Source: Apostichopus japonicus (taxonomy: Eukaryota > Echinodermata > Holothuroidea > Aspidochirotida > Stichopodidae). Taken from it: 64,000 bases of DNA. This document shows positions 27,024-42,242 of this stretch, in pieces. The notes beneath the pieces are model-generated. The model saw nothing but the letters and a program-made list of their open reading frames with translations. It had not been told where the DNA came from and did no database searches. A program made the translations under genes and the position numbers. Each line of letters begins with the position of its first letter. The first letter of the stretch is position 1. Location of the stretch: contig NC_092565.1 in the NCBI RefSeq assembly GCF_037975245.1, positions 5,799,999-5,863,998 of the forward strand. Direction: 5' to 3'.

Positions 27024-27098
27024 TCTCCCACAAAACCCAAGAAACAGATGAAGTTTTCAAACCTTGTCAAACACACATACAAGATAAATGACGACAAG
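27024..27098 (+). CDS. NPM1: nucleophosmin-like gene, exon encoding most of the C-terminal nucleic-acid-binding domain
   Basis: A 75-nt, 25-codon exon with acceptor TTATTCACAG and donor ACAAG|GTGAGT, phase 0 at both ends. It encodes a basic start (SPTKPKKQ) followed by MKFSNLVKHTYKINDDK. This aligns without gaps to the KFINYVKNCFRMTDQE segment of human NPM1, preserving Lys-Phe, Asn, Val-Lys and the polar Asp-rich turn. In NPM1 this segment forms part of the three-helix bundle that binds G-quadruplex and ribosomal DNA or RNA and retains the protein in the nucleolus. Intact, with no frameshift. Confidence 0.87.
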
Positions 27099-27653
27099 GT
27101 GAGTGATCCTCTGGAAGAAATATTTGAAAGCGAGAGAATCCCCTGCTTTAAGATTTTACGAATTATTTCCAAGCAAAGGATTCTGTGATCATTCTCACAC
27201 GACTGTAAAACGTAAAGAGTTCAAGACCCTTTTGGTCGCTTTTGTTTCCTCTTAATTATCTTAGAGGGTGACAGAAATCATATCCTCTGTCCTTGGTTGT
27301 TACTATTTTGTGGTGAACACTGAACAGTCTTGCTTTAAAAGAGCAAATAAATGTATGCCCAAACAGGTTTTAAGTATGAAGCAGAGGTAAAAATATTAAG
27401 CATTGTTCCAATAATGGAAGATGATTGAAAATAGACGACCCACTGCTGTTGAAAAGCCTAATACCAAGCACTGTGAACGAGCGAAATTTTGCAATTAATT
27501 GTGCGATCTGATTCCATGATAGATTACTGTACTATTCAAGTTGCCTCTTCTTTCTTCTTTCCCCAAACTAGGGAGGAAAACAGAGGCTGTGTCTTTTATA
27601 TCGAACCTGATTGTATTTATATTCCCTTAATACCTCTGATTTTTTTTGTATAG
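27099..27653 (+). other. last intron of the nucleophosmin-like gene (555 bp)
   Basis: GTGAGT donor and T-rich acceptor (run of eight T, then GTATAG). It separates the DDK codons from VLGELW. From memory, human NPM1 has its final intron at the equivalent place, between DQE and AIQDLW, so the position appears conserved. The intron is far shorter than the two upstream ones. Confidence 0.8.
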
Positions 27654-27704
27654 GTATTGGGAGAACTTTGGACTTGGTACAAGGACTCTGTCTTGAAGAG
27701 TTAG
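27654..27704 (+). CDS. NPM1: nucleophosmin-like gene, terminal coding exon with Trp-X-Trp C-terminus
   Basis: Sixteen codons then TAG (27702-27704): VLGELWTWYKDSVLKS. It corresponds to the human last-exon peptide AIQDLWQWRKSL. The two tryptophans one residue apart match human W288 and W290, which hold the C-terminal helical bundle together and are needed for nucleolar retention (established for human NPM1). The tail runs four residues beyond the human end. Phase 0 entry joins cleanly to 27024-27098, making 82 residues across the four exons in this window. The usual family is about 290 residues in vertebrates, so roughly three quarters of the protein lies outside. Alternative: a nucleoplasmin-family paralogue, such as the sea-urchin p62-type protein. 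Confidence 0.88.
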   Translation, partial: VLGELWTWYKDSVLKS

Positions 27705-28800
27705 AAGCAGCTTCTATCCTCCCCCTTCATCAAACATCACCCCCCACCCACATCTCCAGGGATTATGCCACAGCCACTCTCTTACGGCATCTCGTTCTCG
27801 TGTCTACGACCAGGAACCACTGACCACTACGTACCTGTGATATCTACAAGCTGTATAATATGGACTGATTACCAGAGTTACCTTGCCTATTTCTTCTTCC
27901 AAGTCGACAGGACTTATCAGGGATAAGCCGAGAATTGTTTTGTAATTTCCTTTCATCGTTCAAAGAGGTTTAGAATCATGATCAGTATCCTGTCTCATTC
28001 ATTCCTGTTTTTCTCTTTGATTTATTTGGTTTTTTTGTTGTTTTTGTCTTCTTCAACTGACAAGGAATTGTGAACCCTCGCTCCTCTGTGACAGGATTCC
28101 TTTAGCTATCGTTGGGCATTTCTTATAAACCATGGTCGTTTAGCTGAACAGTACTTCCACAGGATGTAATATCTAAGCATTAGATATGTTAATACTAACA
28201 ATGTAACAAGCTGCTTCATTGACATAGCCACTCGGAATTCAGTTACTATATACATAAATATCTGTAGTTACGACAGCCTAGATAAAATAGCTCAATCCTG
28301 TGCCTAGCTCCTTTAATGAGCACCACACAACCGCCTCTTTCCTCCGTCCTAGAACCAACTGGTAACGTGACAGAAATGCTTACTGATTCACAGTTGACCA
28401 ATAGTTGTAATAGAGGACTCTCTGTGGTTATGTAACATCTTCTCCATTCCTCTCGTTAAATTATTCAATTTACAATCTTCCCTTTAGTTCCCTATCTCCT
28501 CACAACTACTGCACACTTGTTCTACATTGGCAAGGGTATCACATCTATATATATATCTATATATATGTATTTCTAATTGGATAGAATTGTAATACTTAGG
28601 TTTATACATTGAGGGACTTTGGGTGTTATTAAATCTTGTCCATTTTGTCTTGACTTGATTTCTGGAGGATTAGGCTTAATTAAGGTCACCTTCTCTTTGT
28701 CATGCATCATTTTCAAGGAAATGTAATGTCATGGTTATATTGTTACACTGGTTTTCTAAGCCTCTGCTTCATGTGTTGAATAAAATTTTCTAAAAAAGAT
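27705..28800 (+). other. 3' untranslated region of the nucleophosmin-like gene
   Basis: AT-rich sequence with no further splice or coding signal, ending shortly after a canonical poly(A) signal. A short TA/TCTATA microsatellite lies at about 28540-28568. The length (about 1.1 kb) is inferred from the first good AATAAA after the stop that also has a T/GT-rich downstream element. Confidence 0.6.
28779..28784 (+). promoter_or_regulatory. poly(A) signal AATAAA
   Basis: AATAAA within GTTGAATAAAATTTTC. A GT/T-rich stretch (GCAGTGTTTTATTG) follows about 40 bp later, as expected of a cleavage and polyadenylation site near 28800. Confidence 0.65.
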
Positions 28801-31078
28801 GAAATCTTGATGACTCTTGCAGTGTTTTATTGATAAATCTCAATCTATAATTCATGATCTCCTAACGGAAGGTTGTCTTAGAGACAGTTAAGGTTTATAA
28901 TTATACAAAATTTGTTGTTGACTTTTATATTAAGGTAGGGTTAATGAGGCTCTACAACCCACGACCAAAATCAACAGCGTGCGCTTTCATATCGGTCGTA
29001 TCTAGTTCCGCGTATCTTGACGAGCTGCACTCTTTGCACACAGGTCGTAATGGTACCATGAGATGATCTTCAGAAGTACACATACAATTTGGTTCATAAC
29101 TATTGAAGAAGAGATCTTTTGAGCCCTGATTTTTTTAAAGTTTCGAGTCAAATTTACTGTGTGAAGGACCTTAACTTGTTTTTGTCTGAAAGCCCATTTG
29201 TCAGTAAGCGAAACAGCTCAAGTGGAACCACGAACTAGTCGATCACCCATATGCGTCAGTATGCAAGTTCACCCGGCGTGGTAGCATGATTGTGAGCCCG
29301 GGCAGGCAAACATGTTACTTTTAATTCAGAGACCGTTAAGAATTACAGATCAGGCATGAAAGACCGCACCCTCTGTAGCAGACACTGTATAGCCCTTGCA
29401 TGATGTGCACAGTGTACACTTGTGTACACATTACATGGATTAGTTAGCAACATTACAACGTCACATTCTCACTTCATGTTGAGGTTGTAAAAACAGACTA
29501 CCGTGACTACATACAAGGGTATTATTTCCTTTTGACTTGTAATGTCAATGCACTGTATGCAAGATTTAGAGGCATTTCCACATAAACCTGCTTGTTTTGT
29601 GGTCACATTTATAGCACACCAGTGACCCTTTAGTACTTCCTTTCCATAATATCTTGTTACAATTACGGATTTAACTGTGCATGCTATTTGCTCCAGAATA
29701 GCTCTATATTTGTCACGTTCCAGGAATGTATGTACTGCTTCCGGGAATGGAATAGAATTGTTACATCAGGAATTACATTTATTACCCAAAGAGAAATCAC
29801 ATGATTTCATAGTATTCAATTGTATCTCACATTTGACAAAATTTGACCTTGATCTCAGTGTACTATCGGTATTGGGTCATCTTTTCTCTACAATGTGGAC
29901 TCAAAACGTTGATGTTAAAGTTAGGCCGGTGTAGACCTTTTGTGCAGACAAGTATAGGATATTTCATCATTGTATAAAGTACGTTTGAGGTCTGCAAGGG
30001 AAATCACCCCGTTTTCACAAAAAGACAGAAGTTGTTTTCCTCCCAATAGCTTCACCACGCAGTGTTTTATTACTGAATGAGATGTAAATATGAACATGAT
30101 ACATCGACAATCCTACAAGTGGTTTCATGAAGTCATGTGACTCTGACAGCCCACAGTACCCTTCTCACCGTCTTAATTAGTTAAACACTCATCAATTGAT
30201 CTTTTTGTAGAAAAACTTGCATCTGTATTTTATATAGCTTTAAGCAAATGATGGCACCCGAAGATAGAAGGGGGTGGGGGGAAGGGACTAGATTAGAATT
30301 CCCCTTTGAACCACACTGATCTTTATACACCACGTTCCGGCGATGTTCATACCCCTGTATATTATAATCGTTGAAAGCGGTGTCTACACTTCGTCTCACC
30401 TTCCACCAAACTGTCTACATTATATGTGGGGGCATAGCCTTTCTTTTCAAGGTGGTTCAAAAAAATATTTTTGGGGGGGGGGAGTTTGGGTCAGACAAAT
30501 ATTTGGGGCCTAGTCACCCCTCCCTCTGTGACTACGCTACTGACCGTATGAGAAGTATATGGAAAAGAACAGTTCGTGTAAACCTATGAAATACATTATG
30601 AGAATTTTAACTAAATTTATGAGCAATTTGTGCAATCGCAAATTCGTCTCATCCTCCCCCATCCCCATCGTATTTTAATCCCCCCCCCCATCGTCGTCTC
30701 CGTCCTCCCCGACCCCATCAATGCTATTCTCAACGCACGTTCAGTTTCTTAATTGGTCAGTTTTCCACTCGAAAAATTAAATCGTCACCCAGGACATCAT
30801 TTTCAGCAAATAATTCTGTTATAACATAAACAATCCCTTTCTTTGCATTGTTAAAACGTAGTTAAACCCCGTTTTGCATTGTCAATGAGGGGAAAGCGCA
30901 GAATCATGAAATTTTCGCGTCAAAAGTAGTGACATTATAATGACGAGCTGAGAGCTTGTAAGCAATGTCATCCCACTCCCTTCCCACCCACACACACGCA
31001 CATAAAACTCATTGTTCACTTCATTATCCCGTACCCGGATCTTTTGTTTTCGAATTGAGAAAATAATTTGAAACAATG
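28801..31078. other. intergenic sequence downstream of the gene
   Basis: No supported gene. Short ORFs are below the length expected to be informative. A G-rich patch at about 30470-30545 resembles the right end of a hAT element. CT-rich strings with C runs occur at 30650-30720. Confidence 0.5.
30455..30542. mobile_element. possible right-end fragment of a hAT-like element
   Basis: The block ends in GTGACTACGCTACTG, the reverse complement of CAGTAGCGTAGTCAC. This is close to the CAGTGGCGTAG-type termini common among hAT elements. A G run and a GGGCCTAGTCACCCCT segment precede it. No left end or target duplication was found. Confidence 0.25.
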
Positions 31079-31086
31079 GTTCAATA

Positions 31087-31430
31087 CAGTGGCGGAGCTA
31101 GGGGTATTGGCCAGGGGGGCGAGAATGGTCTGTAGGGGCGCTTTCGACACTATCTAAGCGGAGCGCCACCACAGGTTGGCGCGGAGCGTACAGAATTTTT
31201 TTGAGTAAAGATACTCCCTAGATCGACGGAAATGACCCTTTCCGGGCCTTACTAATATGCAGATAATGTGACAAATGTCAATAGATAGATGAGAGCGCAA
31301 TAAAAAAGTCAATCGCGAATAAGTAAAAGTGGTAAAAAGCTAAAAAGGGCGCCAGCAGTCCATTTGAGTCCGTCAGGGGGGGGGGGTGGGGGGGGCATCC
31401 GCCCCTGACTGTATGGACGCTCCGCCACTG
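31087..31430. mobile_element. hAT-type MITE, second family (344 bp)
   Basis: Termini are perfect 12-bp inverted repeats, CAGTGGCGGAGC at the left and GCTCCGCCACTG at the right. Flanks are 8-bp duplications differing at one base, GTTCAATA (31079-31086) and GTTCAACA (31431-31438). CAGTGGCG-type ends plus an 8-bp duplication identify the hAT superfamily. The interior is GC-rich near the left end (GGCGCGGAGCG), has a long G run near the right end, and has no transposase ORF. The one-base difference in the duplication suggests it is older than the 12-kb and 20-kb MITEs. Confidence 0.85.
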
Positions 31431-31438
31431 GTTCAACA

Positions 31439-33950
<2,512 letters not shown>

Positions 33951-35293
33951 TCTCATTTTATATATTCCATCTACGTCAGAAGCTATTGACCAATCGAAAT
34001 GCCCATTCTTCATTAAAAGGATGTCAGTGCACACTGATGCTTGCTCGTATATATAGCAGTGTATGGACTGTGAGTATAGGTGGAATGATGTCTTGCATAC
34101 CTTCTGTTATTATATTTAATTATGTACTTCATCGCCAGTACTTTTAATGAAGAAACCTGCAGGGTAGTATGAATTTCAACGTATAGGCTAATATTAAGCT
34201 CACTTGCTTGCAAGAAACTCACTAAATCAGCCAGTGATGAAGTTTGGCAGTCCGGGGTCGACGATGAATTTTCATCAGCGTGAGGAGGGAAAATCCTAAA
34301 TTGATGTGCTCGTTTTAATGTGAAGGAAATACATTAAAAGCAACTCAATTTACTAAATGTACACCGAAAATTGAATTAGGCAAAATCATAAAGGACACTG
34401 ACATTTTGTACACGGGTGGCGAATGCGGTTGCATATAAAGCTATGTAATGCCCTGATTTTTTTTCTTTTCTTTTTTCCCATTATGACGTATTTCACGTTT
34501 CTCATGTGAACCAGCAGAAGAAGAAGAAGAAGAAAAAAATGGTATTAGCTTAGTTAACGTTCTCAAGATTTTGTCGAAGCATAATAAACTGGCTTTGATC
34601 AAGAGCTGTGTCACAGGGTTTGAACAATTAACCAATTATCTTTCACACCAAACGTGGCAAATATGGAAGATACCTTAGACAAGGTGTATCACTCAAAAGG
34701 TACCCGAAAAATTTCTGTTTAGTTCCCATGAGAGAATCACAGGGATTTTTATTTGATTTCTTTGTTTCCCCTCATTCCTATGCTAACTTTATAAAACGTC
34801 TTCTCGCTTTCCTTTTTATTGTGTGTATTATACTTGCCGGTGTTAACTGGTAGGAATCTTCCCTTTAACCGTATTAACACCTCACTTAACCTGTTGATTT
34901 CATCTGGTCGGGGTCGATTGTACTTCGGCTTTCACGGGCGTGAGATAGGCCGGTTGTCGGAGGGTTGATCTGCGCGCACTTTAGAAGGTGCATTGGTCCA
35001 TGGTGTCGAAATTGGTATTTCAACATAACACCTACAAGGATCAAAAAATAACAAACAAGCTTTTGAGGGGAGGATACAATTGTAGCACTATATACCAATA
35101 TAGGTCTTATTTTGGAGACTTCATGTAGTAAGGGAAATTTCCAAAGTATACTCATTTCCAAATTGTGTTGATTGAAACGTTTTCAATCTTATATTTGACT
35201 GAAAGTTTCAATCTTACATTCGACTTTCATGTCGGTTTTCGATGACGTTATATGAGCAAAGACACGTGTTGTAAAGCCGTAGGCTGTATCGTG

Positions 35294-35480
35294 CAGTGGT
35301 TGTCAATTTATTTTCCACTCGGGCCAGAGAGAAATATTGGTTGGAGCTAAGGGCCAGAGGGTAACCAAAATCTCACTGTATCTAGATTGAGTAATGTGGA
35401 AGGTTGCACTGTAAGCATGCGCAAATCTAAGACTTTAAGTACTATAACATTTAAGGGAGGAGATTTGATTATATTGTTGA
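35294..35480. mobile_element. possible hAT/Charlie-like left end
   Basis: Begins CAGTGGTTGTCAATTTATTT and continues with CCACTCGGGCCAGAG and AGGGCCAGAGGG. This resembles the CAGTGGTTCTCAA terminus followed by a GGCC-rich subterminal segment typical of Charlie-type hAT elements. No matching right end (reading towards CCACTG) was located, so it may be truncated. Right border arbitrary. Confidence 0.3.
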
Positions 35481-37341
35481 GGACACTGTTTCAAAAAACT
35501 GGCGCTAAATTAGAGGGCGCTTTATTTGGTGTCGAATAAGTCATCCCCAACGTTTTCACTTTCCAGCGCAAGAATGACATACATATTTTCACGGGGTTCT
35601 TACGAAAAGAGAGTGAAATGCCCGTTAGCCATTTAGATCCGTATGCATATTTTCGCGACCATACAAGAAAGAAAAAAACGACTTGTAAACAGCAAACGAT
35701 TCAATTGAAGAGTTGGGGTTTTGAGATTCAGATACATGAAGGTGCTGTCAGTACAATAGGTGTGTAGAGAGGGGGGTGGGGGGGGGGGGGTTTCGGGAAA
35801 CCAACAATTTGGAGGTAAAAACGAAACACAATTAGTTTTCGTGTAAACATGTAAGGGCATATTGATTTTAGCCTTTACACAGTCACCAATGTTAATTGTT
35901 TATTTCATATCGAGTCCCTTTATAAAAAACATCACTGTTCCATAAATTTAGTGGGTGGATACTAGATACGGTACAAGTTTTGGAGAATGTGGGATAAAAA
36001 TTCACGGTAATAGCTCGATGAATCAATCCAGTCATTGCGAAATCAAAATGAGCCTCCTTCCGCTCATGACTGTGCCCATACTAACCCACTTTCCCCTTCT
36101 TTTTACTTCAGTCGCTAAGATCCTGAGACCTGAAAGTACCTTATTCTATAGGAAAGGTCTTTTTTTTTTATTCTTCTTATGGCTTACGAAAATAGAACTA
36201 GATTTGCTGTAAATCGATGGTTAGAATTGCGTGGGAGTCGGCTGACTAGTTGAGTCACCGGGTTTTACCAGGAAAGGTCTCCTTTGTCCAGGGGCTGCCC
36301 AAGATGAACCCGATAGGTGTCACGCAAGGTCGATCCTTACATCTCAACAAAAAAGGAAAGGGAAAAAAAGCGGGAACCTTTGTTAGCAAAAACGGAAAGA
36401 AAAAGAAAGATCGACGAAAGACAAATCGCAATGGATTCTGGGTACGATTCGGTTTCCTTTCTCGTGAAAAACCGCATATATTTGAACAAAGATCAATGTG
36501 TAACAATTTGAAAATCATGCACCCTTGTAAAATATTGTCATCATATCAATGATAACTCTATAAGCTTATTAAAGATTTGAAGTTCCATCCACAGGATCGA
36601 AACTACTCCAACAACAAAGAATCAACTATATGCGCTTCAAAAGTCACATTTTCTCGGAAACAAAATTCCTCACACTATATATGACCTACAAAAAGGTTGT
36701 TTTTAATCCGCAAAACCATTTCATTGTATACCGTACTACATTGATACTACAAGACGTATTTTAAAGTTCATTCTTGTCTAGGGAAAACAACCGATCTTTT
36801 CAACAACAAAAAAAGTCGATTGTCTTGTCCATTACACACATGAGCTCAAAGTTTGGTAACGTCTGATTTTTTTTGGGGGGGGTTGACATTTTCAAGATCA
36901 CGTTTGGATTTCCCAACATGAACCATTAGGCTGTAGTAAATTTGAGTTGCACATGCGCAGTTTGATCAAGTAGATGCCCCTTCCCCCCCCCCCTCCCCAA
37001 AAGAAAACTTCGGCGATCCCTGCAGTATTGCAAAGGCGTTTATTGTTTAAATAAATGGGAGTAAGTCATTTGAAAATCAAATAATTTTTTTTATGGTATG
37101 ATTTTACAATAGGCCTACAGGATCCACAAATCCACTTCTCCAAACTTAAAAGCGCAATTTTCTCCGTCGTTTCATTAGATATTAGGCTAAATATTTGCAC
37201 ACAAGGAATTCGTTAATGTATATGGTTGTATTTATGTAACCTGACCCGGAACTACAATACGCACATGCGTATGTTGTCGACATTTGTATGTTGTCGAAAA
37301 TCGTGTATTGTCGAAATTCCAAGGTCAATTGTCGGGTCGTA

Positions 37342-37349
37342 TGACGTCA
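37342..37349. promoter_or_regulatory. CRE-type octamer TGACGTCA
   Basis: Exact octamer in GGGTCGTATGACGTCAATCC. No coding start is recognisable within several hundred bases. Confidence 0.3.
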
Positions 37350-38440
37350 ATCCGTTTTTAAACGGCACATGCGCATTGAAGAATCCAAATCTGAAAGGTA
37401 TCTTAACTTTATGTTCATCTTCTAAAGGTCTATTCACAATCGCTTTAGTATAATCTTTCAGATTGTTTGAGCCAAAACAAGGCTCGCTGATGTCATACTA
37501 TGCGAACACCTACCACCTTTAAAGAACACGCAATCCCGTAGCTATAGAGGAATCCCTATAGTCGGAGGGACACAACAAAATTTGAAGGAGGGGAGCAATA
37601 CTTGTGTCCTGAAGCTGTGAAGATTTTTTTTTTTGGTACACAAGATGGTGTCACAAAATGGCAGGGGACACATTTATCTTCACCAGGGGGTGGAGGCGTG
37701 GGGGTCGGACGGAGGAGCATGCTCCATGTGCCTTGTATATTTAAATTTGAATGAATATCAACTACATAGAGTTTTGTACCTTTGCACCTCATGACGTTTA
37801 GCCGCCCTCCCTGTCCCAAGTCCAATCTTCACGCAGTCTTTTCTCGCCAAATGTCTTACAATGTGAACTGTCTTCACTGACAGTTCACTTTACCTTTCTA
37901 TTTAAAACGATCAAAGTTGACAGTACTTAATATCAACCAATCAAGATAAAGCTATATGTCAGAGGAGATAGTTTTGTAACTTTTGATTTCCAACCCAGGC
38001 AACTCATTTCAAATAAACGAGCAATAATTCTGTTTGCTGCAGTTTCTATTAGAAATTTGTTGTTCTGTTATAATAATTAACCGCCTACTCATGACACAAG
38101 CCAAGTTTCAAGTTACTCTTCCAACGTCATTAGTAGTAGATATTTTGTTTACAGAAGATTGTTTTCTCAAGTAGGGAATTGCGTTCTTATGATATTTATA
38201 TATATATTTGCCCAGTGAATTAAGGCTTTCTATCTATCGCTTTTCTTTCATTTTTTCTCATTTCTGCCTTTTAAAGTTTATAACAGTTTATACATAAATA
38301 ATCTGCTCTTTATTATAATCTTGATCTTCTTCGCAAGCCTTTTAATTAACAAACATTTTCTCATCAAAGTAAACAGCATTGGCATAAACATCATAAATTT
38401 CTTTGTAATACTGCCACAAATTGCCTCAATCGAGACCCTC

Positions 38441-38471
38441 TGACGTCACTGATTGAAATACTATGACGTCA
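38441..38471. promoter_or_regulatory. pair of TGACGTCA octamers 23 bp apart
   Basis: Exact octamers at 38441-38448 and 38464-38471, about two helical turns apart. They lie 40-100 bp upstream of an AACATGGCC start-like context (the ORF stops after six codons) and of the open region at 38565-39017. This is the most promoter-like arrangement among the nine copies, but no TATA box or transcript evidence is available. Confidence 0.35.
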
Positions 38472-38564
38472 TTTCACCTGCTAGTTTCGTCGCTTCTTAC
38501 TTGAACAAACATGGCCGATATTTCTGAATAAAGAATAGATCTAACACCTATTGTATAGCATTCC

Positions 38565-39017
38565 GTGGCGGATTCTAGCTATTTGCATATAACTTCGCCC
38601 GACAGATGCCTTTGTTTGGGTCAAATTAAAGAGAGCCATCCAAGTTGTTATTCGTCAAATGAAGTATTGGGGGGTAGTAAACAAGTCCTACAGGAGCCTA
38701 CTGGGTTCAGTGACGAGGCACTAGCTTTGGTCCTGTTTGCTTGTATAGCAGAATTTCTCCTAGCGGGGGGCGCCGTCTCTTTTGGAAAACAGATGAATGA
38801 ATTTGTCGAATGTTTTGCCCTACTTCGATCGTTACCAAATAAACCGCATATTGTTATCGAGATATCTGTAAATATGACCGCTTCAGCAAGGATAATATTA
38901 TTATCGAGGTACACTGGTCCCACGTCTCGGGCGGGGCACCTGTTATGTACTGAATTCTTGTCACGGAGAGGTGATACACGCGATCTCGTCCTGGGCGGAG
39001 GACGCGTGCAATCCTGA
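38565..39017 (+). CDS. unrecognised ORF, 150 codons, doubtful
   Basis: The open frame starts at GTG in the track's reading; the first ATG within it comes much later, after residue 70. The GC-richer segment 38690-39010 encodes a hydrophobic stretch (EALALVLFACIAEFLLAGGA) that could be a membrane helix. The opposite strand is open for 137 codons over the same DNA, so strand choice is uncertain. No domain is recognised. It may be part of an old transposon, one exon of an unknown gene, or chance in GC-rich DNA. Confidence 0.13.
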   Translation: MADSSYLHITSPDRCLCLGQIKESHPSCYSSNEVLGGSKQVLQEPTGFSDEALALVLFACIAEFLLAGGAVSFGKQMNEFVECFALLRSLPNKPHIVIEISVNMTASARIILLSRYTGPTSRAGHLLCTEFLSRRGDTRDLVLGGGRVQS

Positions 39018-41512
39018 GGGAGAAAGGTTGAAGCACTTTTCAAAGATATGGTATACAGCATATTATCAACAGTAGATCAAACCACGGTTATACGACTATA
39101 CAAACTTGATAAGAACACATCAATGAGGCGAATGGGGTTTGGGGGTTGGTAAGGGGGTTGTTAGAACAACCGTCCTTAGGAGGGGGTAAGATGTGGCGTT
39201 AACTTCCGGCGAGGACGTGCGTTAGATTTCTTTCTTCAAGCTTTAACTTACAAAATTAGTTCTAAGGTAACCAAAACTTTATACCACGTTTGCCATGTTG
39301 ATTATTTCCTCACCTAACCACAGGGAACCTACCGTAGGGAAAAGTGTCTAAGCTAAGGACTGTTTAGGTTTGTAACTCGCAAATTGGTACGCACTCTTCA
39401 AGTTCAAGGGTGGGCGTGAGCACAGAAAAATTGTAACTCGACCTGCCGACTAGCCCTCCCCAATCCCCTACCCCATTCGATTCTATACCACTGACTGTAA
39501 TTTTTCTTACTATATTTAGGTAGAAAAACACCACGTAAACTGTACGTGATATTAAACAAGCGAAATTTGTTATTGGAGCGTCGAGTTTTTGACTAGATAG
39601 TTAGACAGTATTTGCATTATTGTCTCAAATTATATTTGCCCGACAAAAAAAAGGACTTTAAAATGATAAATATCATATAAATTCCTTGCGAACATAATTG
39701 ATATCATTTTGAATGCAATACTACAGAAATCACGTGGTAAAACATGATTTAATTCCAGTAACCAAATATGTTGTGTATGTGCGGTTATTGTACTCCACCC
39801 CCCTCCCTCCCCACCCTCCCACACCAAAACATACAAATTTAATTGCAGACTTAGCTTTCAATTTGGTTTCAAACCGTTTCTTTCAATTCCTTTTAGAGTG
39901 AATTCAAGAATTTAGTTCATGTGTTTGTTTTCCTTTTCTTTGTAATCTATCGTCTTTTGTCTACGGAATTCCTCCAGCATTCTTATAGTGCATTGTCTGC
40001 TTACAAGTTTGTATACTCTGAAACAGAATCTCAACTTTGTTACTCTCCAAGTAGAGTGGTGCGTTGAATTAAACAGATCGCATAGATGATATACAACAGT
40101 AGCCTAACCCGTTCTATTTACTCACACGCTAACGGTAAGTACAGTTTGAAGAAAAAAAATGTTTGTTATCTTTGGACTTCAAATTAAGTTGGTTCAGCTT
40201 GCAGGAAAAGTCAATGTAATTAGTCTAAAAAAAAGGTTAACTTGGTCCTTCCAAGTATGCAAATTGCCGTCACATAGTTAAAGCAGAGTTTGGCTTACGT
40301 TATTTGATAAACCTCCAATCAATGATTGCTAAAGTCAAACGGCGGCTCCTTAACAGTCAATCAGTGTGTATTCTTTCGTTTATTTAAGACCGTAAACTGC
40401 GGCCATTAATAGGTTGTGTTTAAAAGCTCGGTTGGATTTGACGCAAGACAAATATGATTTCATTTGGTGAAAAATGCAAATTATGCTAGGAATGCTCTCG
40501 ACCTTTGAGTTACAGATTAAACGTTATTTCCTTTGTCGTTCATATACAGGAGGTTCGCGGAATTTAGAAAAAAACCAATGTCAAAACTTGGCTTGTTCCA
40601 TTTCTCTCGTGGGGTTGCGTCAGTAGTAATATCCAAAGTGACCGATTCGTCGCGCTCATGGTGCACGATGAGCATAGGCTATTTAGGCATGTATGCAAGT
40701 GGCCGCCAGGCTGCTGACAAAACGCAGAATCGCATGATCCCCATGAGCTATCTCGAACTGGGAATATAATGGTCATTGAGTGAATAAGTATTTAGGATGG
40801 AGCCACGCGCCTATGTATAAAAACACTTGAATAAACACAATACAAAAACAATGCAAAAGCAAAACAAAACAAAAAAAGACAAGCAAAACAAAGCAACAGA
40901 TGAAACCACAGTTACCCCCTTCCTGTGGTTTGAAGTTTATTTCTATTATTTATATGGGCCACGTATCCCAACCAAATAGCGGCGTTAGAAAAAGAAAGTA
41001 AAAAAAAAACCGGTTGTCATAGTTATACAAAAGAAAACCAAACAACGCGGTCCGTGGTTTCAACTTTGGACTGAAAACCAGGACTACCTATAATTCAGAT
41101 TTGTATATTTTTCAGTAACCGTAACTTATATTAAATTTGAAAGGTATATACTATTCTTTTGAAATTGTAAGTTTCGGGCTTATGTTACCGCTGGTTAATG
41201 GCGTCAGAGAAACTATAAAATTACGGCACTGGCTTCCGTCGAACACCGATGAACGATCCGGAGCTATTACTCGACATGAAATGATTTTCAAGTTATGACG
41301 GAAATACAAATAAAAGGGCAGCACGTACCCCGAAATTATGATAATCGATTCTGGGGTGACTTGGAAGTGGTAGAAAAAAGAATGAATTTAACATATTTTA
41401 ACTGAAGGGCATAGCTGAAACCAATAAGAGACAACTGAGGCGTTTTCCGCCGTAATGATATTTTGTGTATTTAATGTTGTACAATTATAGGCATACTGCC
41501 AAAACACAATCA

Positions 41513-41520
41513 TGACGTCA
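41513..41520. promoter_or_regulatory. CRE-type octamer TGACGTCA
   Basis: Exact octamer in AATCATGACGTCACCCC, about 210 bp left of the next copy. Confidence 0.3.
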
Positions 41521-41724
41521 CCCCTTTAATACTCTCTAGGTTACCTTGGCGATGGAACCAGTGGCTACCATTGACAGTTCCGGTCGGGATAAACGTACAC
41601 GTGCTGCAACACAATTTTACAACTATATGCAACGTACAGCTACATAGTCGCCTACTACCCTGCGTTATGGGATAAGGGAATTAAGTTTAACCAAAACAAA
41701 ACCCATATTTACAGTATCAAAGTA

Positions 41725-41732
41725 TGACGTCA
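41725..41732. promoter_or_regulatory. CRE-type octamer TGACGTCA
   Basis: Exact octamer in AAGTATGACGTCATCACATG. Flanked by unique AT-rich sequence. Confidence 0.3.
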
Positions 41733-42242
41733 TCACATGACCAGACGACCCATCACCTTTAAGCAAACAGACCAATGAAAGATAGACCGGTCACAGAGAG
41801 GGTTCAACAGACGATTATTAAAACACAAGATATGGATTATTACTAGACTTCTCTTAAGTGCGTTTGTCCTTCTCTACGTCTCCTACCATGGGTGCCTGTT
41901 CGTCTCGTTTCTTATCAAGACAAATAAAAAATGTTGATCTTAGTTTTTAAAATGTTAAGTGATAAGTTATAGATACGTTACTGTTCATCTCCTGAAGGGC
42001 GGGGGGGGGGGGTGCGATCTAACAACAGTTGGCCTATATAACTATATAGTGCTATAATACGGTGTTGGAGTCACGCTGGACCGACAGCATCTATCATGGA
42101 GGGTCGTATCCTAAAATCGAGTGATAATCTTATTTCAAAATCTCTTAAAATAAATCGCATGAACATGTACCCATAAATCTGTCATCGTGGGCTTGTCAGT
42201 GATGACGTCTAATTTTTTAGATGGGAAGGTTTGGTGGTACAT

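Noticed and set aside
40533-40769. 78-codon plus ORF after an acceptor-like tract
   Set aside because: The opposite strand is open over almost the same span, the acceptor phase does not force this frame and the peptide is unrecognised. Support was too weak to list as a gene.
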